From Oscillospiraceae bacterium (lineage in GTDB: Bacteria; Bacillota; Clostridia; Saccharofermentanales; Fastidiosipilaceae): a stretch of DNA of 36,199 nt. The notes under the pieces were generated by a model. The model was not told the origin of the DNA. It worked only from the letters and a program-made list of their open reading frames with translations, and ran no database searches. Below are positions 18,647 through 27,891 of this stretch, in pieces. The stretch spans positions 1-36,199 of the forward strand of contig JAQWFM010000018.1 of assembly GCA_028704415.1 (NCBI GenBank), written 5' to 3'. Numbering within the stretch: position 1 is the first letter of the stretch; each line of letters starts with the position of its first letter. The translations under genes and the position numbers were made by a program.

Positions 18647-19780
18647 TCACAACGGGGACGGCTCTGGCTCCGACCAGTTGTCAATCAGCTCAAATAAACG
18701 ATCCACAGCCTGGCCTTCCGCAACTTTGCCTATTATTTTACCACGTGCAAACAGCAAAAACTCGCCCCTGCCTCCGGCGATACCCAGATCCGCTTCTCTG
18801 GCCTCACCCGGTCCGTTTACAATACAGCCCATGACCGCTATCTTCAACGGTTTATGCACAGCTTTTAAGCGGTCCTCAACTTGCTGCGCTAAATGTATCA
18901 GATCTACCTGGGTTCGGCCGCAAGTCGGACAGGAAATCAGCACCGGCCGGTTGCGCGCAATATCCAGCGCACTAAGCAGGTCCCAGGCCGCCTCTACTTC
19001 TTTAATCGGATCAGCCGTCAGAGATATGCGCAAGGTATCCCCTATGCCTTCTGCCAGCAAGGTACCCAGGGCTGCGGCGGAGCGCAGGATGCCGCTTGTG
19101 GCCGTGCCGGCTTCAGTTACACCAATATGAAGGGGGTAATCGCAGCGCCGGGCCAGTTCCCGGTAACACGCAATGGTCAGGGCCGGATCAGATGCTTTAA
19201 GGGAAATAACCAGATCATGGAAGTCGCAGGCCTCCAGGATAGCTACCGTATCCAACGCACTGCTGACCAGGGCTTCAACGCTCACCCCGCCGTATTTTTC
19301 CAGGACGCTGCGACTAAGTGAACCGGAATTTACGCCTACCCGAATGGCGACACCATGCGCTTTGCAGGCCTGCGCCACCTTGCGCACCCGGTCTAGCCCG
19401 CCAATATTGCCCGGATTAATCCGAATTTTAGCGGCGCCGGCTTCTACCGCGGCTATAGCCAGGCGGTAATCGAAATGAATATCCGCCACAATGGGCAAAG
19501 GCGACTGTGGGACTAATTTCTGCAGGCAACAGGCGGCCTCCTGGTCCGGTATTGTGATCCGGGTCAAATCGCAGCCGGCCTGAGCTAAAGCCTCAATTTG
19601 CTTCAAGTTGGCCTGCCAGTCGTGGGGATCAACATTATTCATCGATTGGATCAGCGGCCGCCTGCCGCCTCCCATCTGCAAGGGGCCAACCCTGACCGCG
19701 CGGCTGAGGCGCCGGGGGGATAAATAATCCGGCCACCGGTCCGGACCGGCAGAGGTTGTATTCATACCTGAATCGTTCAT
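18647..19780 (-). CDS. ispG: (E)-4-hydroxy-3-methylbut-2-enyl-diphosphate synthase
   Basis: GGGRRPLIQSMNNVDPHD, IRINPGNIGG, SCPTCGRTQVDL, MGCIVNGPGEAREADLGIAGG. Confidence 0.96.
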   Translation of the reverse strand: MNDSGMNTTSAGPDRWPDYLSPRRLSRAVRVGPLQMGGGRRPLIQSMNNVDPHDWQANLKQIEALAQAGCDLTRITIPDQEAACCLQKLVPQSPLPIVADIHFDYRLAIAAVEAGAAKIRINPGNIGGLDRVRKVAQACKAHGVAIRVGVNSGSLSRSVLEKYGGVSVEALVSSALDTVAILEACDFHDLVISLKASDPALTIACYRELARRCDYPLHIGVTEAGTATSGILRSAAALGTLLAEGIGDTLRISLTADPIKEVEAAWDLLSALDIARNRPVLISCPTCGRTQVDLIHLAQQVEDRLKAVHKPLKIAVMGCIVNGPGEAREADLGIAGGRGEFLLFARGKIIGKVAEGQAVDRLFELIDNWSEPEPSPL

Positions 19781-19813
19781 GTTATCTTCCTTTGTAATAT
19801 TCTTAAGTTAAGC

Positions 19814-21157
19814 CTAGCCTTGCAGAATCCGTCCGATGTCCAGGTAAAGGCCATAGGCAAAAAGGAAAATAATAATCACCAGCCCGATGGCCGAGATCAC
19901 ATTACGCACTTTTGCCGACAGGGCCTTGCCGCGGATAGCCTCTACGGCCAGAAGTAACAGATGATTGCCGTCCAGCAACGGGATAGGCAGTAAATTGGTA
20001 AAACCCAGGGACAGCGAAATCAGGGCAATCATATTCAGCAGCTCAAGGAACTTTTCTCCCCAGTTGATCCGGCTTTCCACCACGACATCGGATATCATAC
20101 TGACAATACCCACCGGTCCGGACAAAGCGTCTGAGGCGGCAATTTTACCGCTGATCAGGGCGCCGATCGCCTGAAAGGATCCGCGGATCGTGGACCAGCC
20201 GTATTGAAAGCTATAAGGCAGAGCCCGCAGCACATTGTGGGAAACGGTTAAGGCCAGCCCTGTGCTGTTGGCTGTTGCCACAGCTTTTGAAGTACTGTAA
20301 ATGACTTGCTCCTGACCCTGACGGAAGACGGTAATGGGTGCGGCGGCGCCCTGGTATGGGGCCAGCTCGGTGGCAAAATTATCCAGGGTTACCTCCGTAT
20401 CGCCAACTTTCAGGATGATATCGCCTTCTTCAAAAACCGGATCGCCGCCGTTTTGCCAGGAACTAATCTCCACAACTTCCAGACGCCCGTCCGTGGTGGT
20501 CTGGGTGCTGATGCCGACCTGATAGACGGTGGACAAAACCGGGGTAAGCAGTGCTTCTATTTCCTGCCCGTCGCGCCGCACGGTTATGGAAATGCCGTCG
20601 CTGTCTGATCCGGCAAAATACAGGGCCAGACTGGCGTCGGCACTGGTATAGATCCGTTCGCCTGCCAGGCGGATAATTTCATCTCCGGCCTGCAACCCCG
20701 CGTCGGCTGCCTGGGTTCCGGCTTCAACCGTATTCAGGACCGGGATGGTATAGCCTGTGGTGGCAAACAACAAGAAAAAGATCAGAATACCTGACAAAAT
20801 ATTGGCCAGCGAGCCTGCTGCCAGCACCGCTGCCCGGTAGCGCTTAGGCCGATTCATGAATAAAGCCGGGTCTTTGGGGGGCGGGGTCACCCCGCCGGCC
20901 ACCGCCAGCCCTGCTTCTGACTCGTCTGCCTGTTCATACTCGCCGGCAAACTGCACCGCCGCACCGATGGGAAACAGCCGCAGGGTATAGCGGATACCTT
21001 TGCGCTCAGTTTGCCAAACTACCGGGCCCATGAAAATCATTAATTCGTCAATTTTAAACCCGAGTTTGCGGCCAACAATAAAGTGGCCCAGCTCATGAAT
21101 CAGCATCATAATGCTCAGGGCCAGCAGCGCTATGATGATGCCGACTAATCTTTCCAT
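19814..21157 (-). CDS. rseP: Site-2 protease family / RIP metalloprotease (RseP/RasP-like) with PDZ domain
   Basis: LIHELGHFIVGRKLG (HExxH), PDZ-like segment, NLLPIPLLDGNHLLLL; downstream of dxr. Confidence 0.94.
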   Translation of the reverse strand: MERLVGIIIALLALSIMMLIHELGHFIVGRKLGFKIDELMIFMGPVVWQTERKGIRYTLRLFPIGAAVQFAGEYEQADESEAGLAVAGGVTPPPKDPALFMNRPKRYRAAVLAAGSLANILSGILIFFLLFATTGYTIPVLNTVEAGTQAADAGLQAGDEIIRLAGERIYTSADASLALYFAGSDSDGISITVRRDGQEIEALLTPVLSTVYQVGISTQTTTDGRLEVVEISSWQNGGDPVFEEGDIILKVGDTEVTLDNFATELAPYQGAAAPITVFRQGQEQVIYSTSKAVATANSTGLALTVSHNVLRALPYSFQYGWSTIRGSFQAIGALISGKIAASDALSGPVGIVSMISDVVVESRINWGEKFLELLNMIALISLSLGFTNLLPIPLLDGNHLLLLAVEAIRGKALSAKVRNVISAIGLVIIIFLFAYGLYLDIGRILQG

Positions 21158-22311
21158 TCCAATAGCTCCTTTGCCTGTTGACGGATATGATGGTCCGTAT
21201 CAAGTATACGCTTGAGATCCAGATCCTCATCAGGGCTCAGGACACGGTATTCAGACAGCAAACGGCCGACCAAACGGCTGATGCCAGGAAAATCCAGCCG
21301 CCCTGCCATGAAAGCTTGCACGGCAACCTCATTAGCGGCATTAAAGACGGCGGGGGCCAGTCCCCCGCGCCGCAAAGCTTCCCGGGCCAAATCCAGGGCC
21401 GGAAACGTCTCCGTATCGACCGGTTCAAAGCTTAAGGCTGCCGTCTGAGTCAAATCAAGTGCCGGCCGGTGGGAAGGCTGTCGGTCCGGGTATGTCAGGG
21501 CATATTGAATGGGGAGGCGCATATCTGTGGTGCCTAATTGAGCAATCACAGAACCGTCCTGCCATTCGACCAGCGAATGGACAATGCTTTGCGGATGGAC
21601 CACGACTGCTATCTGCTCTGCAGTCACTTCAAACAGGCGGGCGGCTTCAATCACTTCCAGGCCTTTATTCATCAGGGTGGCGGAATCAACGGTAATCTTG
21701 CCCCCCATTTTCCAGGTCGGGTGTTGCAGCGCCTGCGCTAAGGTGACCTGCTGTAACCGGGCGGGGGTATAACCGCGAAACGGGCCGCCTGACGCGGTGA
21801 TAATGATACGCCTTAATTCTGAGCGGTGTCCGCTTCTTAAGCACTGCCATATGGCTGAATGCTCACTGTCCACCGGCAAAATCTGTACGCCTTGCCTGCG
21901 GGCGCGAGCCAAAACCAGCCGTCCGGCTGCCACTAAGACTTCCTTATTTGCCAAAGCGATCTGGTGACCGCTGTCTATAGCGGCCAGGACCGGCTTAATG
22001 CCTGACATCCCGACCATGGCCTGGACGGTCATCTGGGCTCTGGCGTCACGGGCTACCGTTTCCACCCCCTCGTCACCGGCCAATACCCGGCAGTCAAGGC
22101 CGGCCGTTTCAAGTCTTTGCCGCAGGCGCATAGCCTGCTGGGGCTGACTGACCGCAACCATACCGGGCTTCAATAGTTTAATTTGTTCAAACAAGCGATC
22201 GATCTGACTGTGACAGGCCAATGAGGTAACGGTCAGGCCTAGCTGCTGACAGACATCCACAGTCTGGGTACCAATTGAACCGGTACACCCTAAGATTGAA
22301 ATCTGCATCAC
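21145..22311 (-). CDS. dxr: 1-deoxy-D-xylulose-5-phosphate reductoisomerase
   Basis: ILGCTGSIGTQTVDV, LANKEVLVAAG, PVDSEHSAIWQCL, MGGKITVDSATLMNKGLEVIEA. Confidence 0.96.
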   Translation of the reverse strand: MMQISILGCTGSIGTQTVDVCQQLGLTVTSLACHSQIDRLFEQIKLLKPGMVAVSQPQQAMRLRQRLETAGLDCRVLAGDEGVETVARDARAQMTVQAMVGMSGIKPVLAAIDSGHQIALANKEVLVAAGRLVLARARRQGVQILPVDSEHSAIWQCLRSGHRSELRRIIITASGGPFRGYTPARLQQVTLAQALQHPTWKMGGKITVDSATLMNKGLEVIEAARLFEVTAEQIAVVVHPQSIVHSLVEWQDGSVIAQLGTTDMRLPIQYALTYPDRQPSHRPALDLTQTAALSFEPVDTETFPALDLAREALRRGGLAPAVFNAANEVAVQAFMAGRLDFPGISRLVGRLLSEYRVLSPDEDLDLKRILDTDHHIRQQAKELLEWKD

Positions 22312-22329
22312 TGATATCCTTCCTGTAAA

Positions 22330-22360
22330 AAACGGACTGCTGAAGCCTGGCAGTCCGTTT
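22330..22360 (-). terminator. Hairpin plus T-tract between cdsA and dxr (terminator or attenuator)
   Basis: Perfect 11-bp stem AAACGGACTGC/GCAGTCCGTTT; on the minus strand followed by a T-rich tract (GTCCGTTTTTTACAGG). Confidence 0.75.
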
Positions 22361-22430
22361 CGTATAGCCTTGAGTTGAGGTCTTTATAAGAACTGCTGAC
22401 TTGATCTTATCATGCCAATATTAGCTGTTT

Positions 22431-23363
22431 TCAGCTCAAATAATAACAGAGCGTTAAAATTATACCGGCGGGCAGGGTAAACAGGACACTGTCAAAGCGA
22501 TCCAGAATACCGCCATGACCTGGCAGGATATGGCTGAAATCTTTTATCTTAACGTAACGCTTGATGGCCGAAGCAAACCAGTCGCCAAACTGAGCGAACA
22601 GACTCAGCAGGAGGCCGGCCAGCATGCCAAACAAAAAGTTAGTGCCGCGGCCGGCTTTAAGCGGGGCTTCACCCGTCATGAAAATCATAAAAAACAGACC
22701 GCCCAGCAGAGTTGTGCCTAAAAGGCCGCCGATAACCCCTTCCAGCGTCTTTTGAGGGCTGATCTGAGGCAAGATGTGGGTATGGCCCCAAAAACGGCCG
22801 GCAAAGTAACAGCAGACATCACTGATCCAGGGAGAAAACACGGCGACAAAAAGCCACAAATACCCTTGAGGGACGGCAAATAAATAAATCGGGACCATGG
22901 CCAGCGGAAAGGCAATATAAAAGGTGCTCAGATTTTCCGCCAGTGCCAAAGGCAGGCTGTCCGGACCCCGGTGCAGCATGGTAAACAGGGAACTCAATAA
23001 AAACCAGGCCAGGGCCGCGAGCATAAACAAGGTCAGACTTAAGCCGACTAACCACATCAGATCCGTCTGCCAGTAGCCATCCAGCGGCAGTTGTGATTTG
23101 CTTAGCAAGCGCCAGCCTGGACGCAGATTTTGGTACAGCCGCCAGATGATGACGGGGACTAAGTACAGCAAGGCCCCCAGTTCCATAACAACCAAAGATG
23201 GCTCCGCATACCGGCGGCTGATAGCCTGCTGCAGTTCCAGCGTCGTCAGCAAAGCTACTGCCGTAAACAGAATCAACGGCAACCAGGGCAGTTTAAACGC
23301 AGGGATCATAAACAGTAAGATAACCGCGGTAAAAACCGTTCCTGTGATGACACGTGTTTTCAT
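22431..23363 (-). CDS. cdsA: Phosphatidate cytidylyltransferase
   Basis: Multi-TM protein with FSPWISDVCCYFAGRFWGHTHILPQISPQKTLEGVIGG and IKDFSHILPGHGGILDRFDSVLF signature. Confidence 0.95.
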   Translation of the reverse strand: MKTRVITGTVFTAVILLFMIPAFKLPWLPLILFTAVALLTTLELQQAISRRYAEPSLVVMELGALLYLVPVIIWRLYQNLRPGWRLLSKSQLPLDGYWQTDLMWLVGLSLTLFMLAALAWFLLSSLFTMLHRGPDSLPLALAENLSTFYIAFPLAMVPIYLFAVPQGYLWLFVAVFSPWISDVCCYFAGRFWGHTHILPQISPQKTLEGVIGGLLGTTLLGGLFFMIFMTGEAPLKAGRGTNFLFGMLAGLLLSLFAQFGDWFASAIKRYVKIKDFSHILPGHGGILDRFDSVLFTLPAGIILTLCYYLS

Positions 23364-23426
23364 GATGACCCTCTCTTTATGTCCCCAGCCAGTTTAGTAT
23401 CAATAGGAACAGCTGGCAGTTAAGCT

Positions 23427-24203
23427 TCAGCGGCTGCTGTTCGTTTCGATGGCGCCGTAGCGGCGGTCCCGCTGGCTATAAGCCTGGATGGCTTCCAGCA
23501 GGGTCGTCTCATCAAAATCGGGCCATAGCGTATCCGTAATCCAAAATTCAGTATAAGCGGCCTGCCACAGCAAGAAATTGGATAATCTCAGTTCTCCGCT
23601 GGTCCGGATCAGCAGATCAGGATCCGGCACATCCGGCAGAAATAACGCGGCTTTAAAGTGTTGCTCATCAATCTGTAACGGCTGCAAGGTCTGGTGACAG
23701 CAAGCCTGAGCCAAGTGCTGTGCCGCCTTGATAATCTCCTGCCTGCCGCCGTAATTAAAGGCCAGAATTAGCTGCAGGCCCTGCCTGTGGCAGGATTCAG
23801 CCTCAGCCTCTTCCCAGGTCTGCTGCACTGAAGCCGGAAGGGCGGTTTTATCACCCATAAAACGCAATCTGACATCGTTTTGCCGCAACATTGAATCATA
23901 TTTGTGGAAAAACTCCACAAATAGGTCCATCAGGGTCTGCACCTCTGCGGCCGGCCGTTTCCAGTTTTCAGTGGAAAAGGTATAGACCGTCAGGTAACGT
24001 ACCCCCAGCCTGCCGCAGGCGTCGGTGATATCGTGGAGACGCTCAGCCCCCTCACGGTGGCCCAAACTGCGCGACAGGTGGTGCTTTTTAGCCCAGCGGC
24101 CATTCCCATCCATGATGATCGCAATGTGCTCCGGTATGGTTAGCGCAGACTGGGAAAAATCGGTTTTATGAGCTTTGCTTTTAAGCCATTTAATCCAGCT
24201 CAT
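23427..24203 (-). CDS. uppS: Isoprenyl (undecaprenyl) diphosphate synthase
   Basis: IAIIMDGNGRWAKKH, GHREGAE, TVYTFSTENWKRP, LIRTSGELRLSNFLLWQAAYTEF. Confidence 0.96.
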   Translation of the reverse strand: MSWIKWLKSKAHKTDFSQSALTIPEHIAIIMDGNGRWAKKHHLSRSLGHREGAERLHDITDACGRLGVRYLTVYTFSTENWKRPAAEVQTLMDLFVEFFHKYDSMLRQNDVRLRFMGDKTALPASVQQTWEEAEAESCHRQGLQLILAFNYGGRQEIIKAAQHLAQACCHQTLQPLQIDEQHFKAALFLPDVPDPDLLIRTSGELRLSNFLLWQAAYTEFWITDTLWPDFDETTLLEAIQAYSQRDRRYGAIETNSSR

Positions 24204-24772
24204 CAGACCGTCATCAGTTCTTTATGCTTGGCGCTTACCTGGACATCTACTTTTTCCGTGAAACGGTCCGTCAGTTTCTGGACCTGGGTTTCCGCATCCT
24301 TATAAATATCCTCACTGATCTCCTTCTTTTTGAGATATGCCTTCAGCTGGTCAATCGCCTCCCGCCGCAGATTCCGTACCGCTACTTTGGCCTCTTCCCC
24401 CAATTTAGTGACTTGTTTTGCCAGGTCCTTGCGGCGTTCTTCGGTTAAGGTGGGGAAAACCAAACGAATCAATTTGCCGTCGCTGGTAGGGTTAATCCCC
24501 AGATCAGAGGTTTGAATCGCCTTTTCAATTTCCTTGAGTAAAGACGGATCCCAGGGCTGGATGGTTAACATCCTGGGTTCAGGGACCTGTACATTAGCCA
24601 CCTGATTTAATGGCGTCAGCGCGCCATAATAAGATACGGTGATGCGGTCCAAAACATGGGGGTTGGCGCGGCCTACTCGGACTGCGTTCATTTCTTCCTG
24701 TAAAAATTCCAGACTCTTATCCATCCGCTCTTCATAGGGGCGGTAAAAATCCTTGCCAATTTCAATTGCCAT
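24203..24772 (-). CDS. frr: Ribosome recycling factor
   Basis: Start at MAIEIGKDFYRPYEERMDKSLEFLQEEMNAVRVGRANPHVLDRITVSYYG; LTEERRKDLAKQ. Confidence 0.96.
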   Translation of the reverse strand: MAIEIGKDFYRPYEERMDKSLEFLQEEMNAVRVGRANPHVLDRITVSYYGALTPLNQVANVQVPEPRMLTIQPWDPSLLKEIEKAIQTSDLGINPTSDGKLIRLVFPTLTEERRKDLAKQVTKLGEEAKVAVRNLRREAIDQLKAYLKKKEISEDIYKDAETQVQKLTDRFTEKVDVQVSAKHKELMTV

Positions 24773-24832
24773 TCTGACACCTCCATTAGCAGTTATCAAA
24801 CTACTATTCATCAGTTGTCTATTATAATAGAA

Positions 24833-24859
24833 GAGGCAGGACCTAACCAGCCCTGCCTC
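24833..24859 (-). terminator. Weak hairpin in pyrH-frr spacer (possible terminator/attenuator)
   Basis: GAGGCAGG/CCTGCCTC 8-bp stem followed on the minus strand by TTCTATTATAATAG (only partly U-rich; contains TATAAT). Confidence 0.4.
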
Positions 24860-24865
24860 GATAAT

Positions 24866-24903
24866 TTCAACATCATTTCTGCGATTCAACATCATTTCTG
24901 CGG
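24866..24903. repeat. 19-bp tandem duplication (TTCAACATCATTTCTGCG[A/G] x2)
   Basis: 24866-24884 TTCAACATCATTTCTGCGA and 24885-24903 TTCAACATCATTTCTGCGG are directly adjacent, differing only at the last base. Confidence 0.9.
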
Positions 24904-24924
24904 TATTCGTCCGCTCCGCGGCTT

Positions 24925-25632
24925 TTAGTATACTTCGGTACCCAGATTTTCGCCGCAAGCCAGGCGAATCATGTTTTCCGGATCCGCCAGGTCAAAGACC
25001 ACAATTTTCAAGTGATTATCTCTGCAGATAGCGGCAGCATTAGCATCCATGACCATCAGATGACGCTGCAGGACCTCATCATGGGAAATGCGATCAAATT
25101 TGCAGGCATCAGCAAATTTGTGCGGATCTTTGTCATATACGCCATCTACATTGGTTGCCTTAAACACCACGTCCGCATCTATTTCAGCCGCGCGCAGGGC
25201 CATGGCGGTGTCCGTGGAGAAAAACGGATTGCCGGTGCCACAGGCAAAAATGACAATCCGACCCTTTTCCAGATGGCGGATAGCGCGCTTTCTGATATAG
25301 GTTTCAGCAATCTGACGCATTTCAATTGCGCTCATAACCCGGGTGGTGGAGCCGGCCTGCTCCAGGGCATCTGAGATGGCCAGCGCGTTCATGGTGGTAG
25401 CCAGCATGCCCATATGGTCGGCGGTCACCCTGTCCATGTGACTGCTGGTCCTGCCTCGCCAAAAGTTGCCGCCGCCCACAACAATAGCAATCTCCACGCC
25501 CAGGGCAGCTAAGCGGTGTACGGTCGCAGCCAGTTTAGTCAAAACGGTCTGATTTAAACCCATCTTTTGCTCACCGGCTAAAGCTTCTCCAGAAATCTTT
25601 AAAAGGATGCGTTTGTATTTTACTGTCGGCAT
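24925..25632 (-). CDS. pyrH: Uridylate kinase
   Basis: [63 protein letters not shown]. Start at MPTVKYKR preferred. Confidence 0.96.
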   Translation of the reverse strand: MPTVKYKRILLKISGEALAGEQKMGLNQTVLTKLAATVHRLAALGVEIAIVVGGGNFWRGRTSSHMDRVTADHMGMLATTMNALAISDALEQAGSTTRVMSAIEMRQIAETYIRKRAIRHLEKGRIVIFACGTGNPFFSTDTAMALRAAEIDADVVFKATNVDGVYDKDPHKFADACKFDRISHDEVLQRHLMVMDANAAAICRDNHLKIVVFDLADPENMIRLACGENLGTEVY

Positions 25633-25686
25633 GTTCCCTCCTGTGGCTGCGTCTGCAATTTTGGCTGTCTTACTCATCAAGTTGTC

Positions 25687-25723
25687 TCATAAAAATACCG
25701 TATCAGCTGTCTGATACGGTATT
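25687..25723 (-). terminator. Strong Rho-independent terminator between tsf and pyrH
   Basis: 13-bp perfect stem AATACCGTATCAG-(4 nt)-CTGATACGGTATT followed on the minus strand by TTTATG. Confidence 0.85.
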
Positions 25724-25739
25724 CTCAACCTTAAACCGA

Positions 25740-26396
25740 TTATTCGTGCTTCAGTTGCTTTTGCACTTCTTCAGCAAAATCATCAGCCCGCTTCTCAATG
25801 CCCTCACCGACTTCATATCGCACAAAGCGGCGAATGGAAACCTTTTCGCCAATCCGGACGGTCAGTTCAGTCAACAGATCCTGTACAGACTTACTGTCAT
25901 CCTTCATATAGGGCTGATCGAGCAGGCAGTGTTCAGCATAAAACTTGCTTAAACGACCTTCAACAATTTTATCCACAACCTTTTCAGGCTTTCCTTCATT
26001 GAGCGCCTGGTTACGCACTACTTCACGTTCACGATCCAGGACCTCAGCCGGAACCTGATCCCGGCTGACCCATTCCGGCTTCATGGCGGCTACCTGCATA
26101 GCCATCTCATGGACAAAGCTGCGGAAGCCTTCATTTTGAGCGGCGAAATCCGTCTCAATATTGACTTCAATCAGCACCCCGATACGGCCATTGCCGTGGA
26201 TGTAGCAATCCACCACACCTTCAGCGGCGATCCGGCTGGATTTATTCTGAGCCTTGGCGATGCCCTTTTCCCGCAGCCAGTCAATGGCCTTTTCTACATC
26301 TCCGTTGCTCTCAGTCAGCGCTTTTTTACAGTCCATCATGCCTGAGCCGGTGCGCTCACGTAATTCTTTAATTGCTTCAATAGATATACCCGCCAT
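25740..26396 (-). CDS. tsf: Elongation factor Ts
   Basis: IKELRERTGSGMMDCKKAL, DWLREKGIAKAQNKSSRIAAEG, ETDFAAQNE. Confidence 0.97.
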   Translation of the reverse strand: MAGISIEAIKELRERTGSGMMDCKKALTESNGDVEKAIDWLREKGIAKAQNKSSRIAAEGVVDCYIHGNGRIGVLIEVNIETDFAAQNEGFRSFVHEMAMQVAAMKPEWVSRDQVPAEVLDREREVVRNQALNEGKPEKVVDKIVEGRLSKFYAEHCLLDQPYMKDDSKSVQDLLTELTVRIGEKVSIRRFVRYEVGEGIEKRADDFAEEVQKQLKHE

Positions 26397-26439
26397 TTAT
26401 GTACCTCCTAGTAAATGGGTTTTGTACAGGGAATGTGCT

Positions 26440-27237
26440 TTAGTTTTCTTCACTGTCCGCGACAATTTCTTCCAGATCCGGTGCCGCTGTATCGGCAGGC
26501 TCCGCCGCGGTCTCATCAACGGCCGCGGCCGCAGCTTCTTCAGCCGCCTGCTGTTCGCCCTGATGGCCCTCAATCACCGCATCCGCCAGCTTGCCGGCAA
26601 TCAGCTTTACAGCCCGGATGGCGTCATCATTACCAGGAATGACATAATCAATCAGATCCGGATCACAATTGGTGTCAACAATGGCTACAATGGGAATGCC
26701 TAAGCGGCGGGCTTCATTGACCGCGATATACTCTTTTTTAGGATCAACCACAAACAGGGCGTCAGGTAAACGGCGCATTTCCTTAATACCACCCAGGTTG
26801 GCCTGCAGTTTGTCATGTTCCAGTTGCAGTTTAGCCACTTCCTTTTTGGTCATATACTCAAACGTACCGTCAGTGGCCATGGTTTCCAGTTCTTTTAAGC
26901 GGGCAATCCTTTTTTTGATGGTGGTGAAGTTAGTCAGCAGACCACCCAGCCAGCGATTGTTAATATAATACATACCGCAGCGCTCAGCTTCTTCTTTAAT
27001 CGAATCCTGAGCTTGTTTTTTGGTCCCGACAAACAGGATACTGCCGCCGTTTTGAGCCAGATCACGGACAAACATATAGGCTTCATCAGCCTTTTTGACC
27101 GTCTTTTGCAAATCAATGATGTAGATACCGTTGCGTTCGGTAAAAATGTACTCCGCCATTTTAGGATTCCAGCGGCGGGTCTGGTGTCCAAAATGGACAC
27201 CGGCTTCAGGTAATTGTTTCATGCTGATTACGGACAT
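26440..27237 (-). CDS. rpsB: 30S ribosomal protein S2
   Basis: [66 protein letters not shown] upstream of ATG 27237. Confidence 0.97.
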   Translation of the reverse strand: MSVISMKQLPEAGVHFGHQTRRWNPKMAEYIFTERNGIYIIDLQKTVKKADEAYMFVRDLAQNGGSILFVGTKKQAQDSIKEEAERCGMYYINNRWLGGLLTNFTTIKKRIARLKELETMATDGTFEYMTKKEVAKLQLEHDKLQANLGGIKEMRRLPDALFVVDPKKEYIAVNEARRLGIPIVAIVDTNCDPDLIDYVIPGNDDAIRAVKLIAGKLADAVIEGHQGEQQAAEEAAAAAVDETAAEPADTAAPDLEEIVADSEEN

Positions 27238-27324
27238 ATTAAAACCTCCTGTTTTACCTCCGCAGCGCCGGTTTGGCACAAGAGTGTGCGCCGCGTGTGT
27301 ATTGCCATGTTAAACAGCTGCACA

Positions 27325-27353
27325 ATTATATCAATAGAAATCCTTTCTGGCAA
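27325..27353 (-). promoter_or_regulatory. Promoter of rpsB (TTGCCA-17 nt-TATAAT on minus strand)
   Basis: Plus-strand TGGCAA 27348-27353 and ATTATA 27325-27330, spacer exactly 17 nt; about 88 nt from the -10 box to the rpsB ATG. Confidence 0.8.
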
Positions 27354-27404
27354 GGACTGCGGCTGTCATATCTAACCCGAGCCTAAGTAACGGCGGAGAC
27401 CGGC

Positions 27405-27878
27405 TCAGGCCTCATTTCTCCTCCGCTTCAGCGATTGCTGAATCTGCCGGTCCGAGTCCCGCTTAATCAGGGCATCGCGTTTATCAAAATTCTTTTTACC
27501 TTTGGCCAGTCCTAGCTCGACTTTGACCAGGGAGTGTTTGAAATAGAGCCGGGTAGGCACCATGGTCAGGCCATCTTGCCGGACGCGCCCCATCCATTTC
27601 AGAATCTCCCGTTTATGGGCCAGCAACTTCCGGTCCCGTAACGGATCCCGATTGAATCGATTGCCCTGCTCATAGGGCGAAATATGCAGCCCAATCAGCC
27701 AGAGTTCGCCATTTTTAACCTGAGCGTAGCTGTCAGACAAGTTGGCCCGGCCCGCGCGCAAAGACTTGACCTCAGTCCCGCTGAGCGCAATGCCGGTTTC
27801 CAGCGTTTCAAGGATACTGTAATTATGGTAAGCCTTACGATTTTCAGAAATAATTTTGATACCTTCTGTTTTAGCCAC
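27405..27878 (-). CDS. smpB: SsrA (tmRNA)-binding protein
   Basis: SENRKAYHNYSILETLETGIALSGTEVKSLRAGRANLSDSYAQVKNGELWL, HKREI, LGLAKGKKNFDKRD. Confidence 0.97.
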   Translation of the reverse strand: MAKTEGIKIISENRKAYHNYSILETLETGIALSGTEVKSLRAGRANLSDSYAQVKNGELWLIGLHISPYEQGNRFNRDPLRDRKLLAHKREILKWMGRVRQDGLTMVPTRLYFKHSLVKVELGLAKGKKNFDKRDALIKRDSDRQIQQSLKRRRNEA

Positions 27879-27891
27879 AGTTTTACGCTCC

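Noticed and set aside
27376-27409. Hairpin CCCGAGCC/GGCTCAGG at the end of smpB as a terminator
   Set aside because: The stem overlaps the smpB stop, has a G-T mismatch and only two T's follow on the minus strand; not supportable as a Rho-independent terminator.
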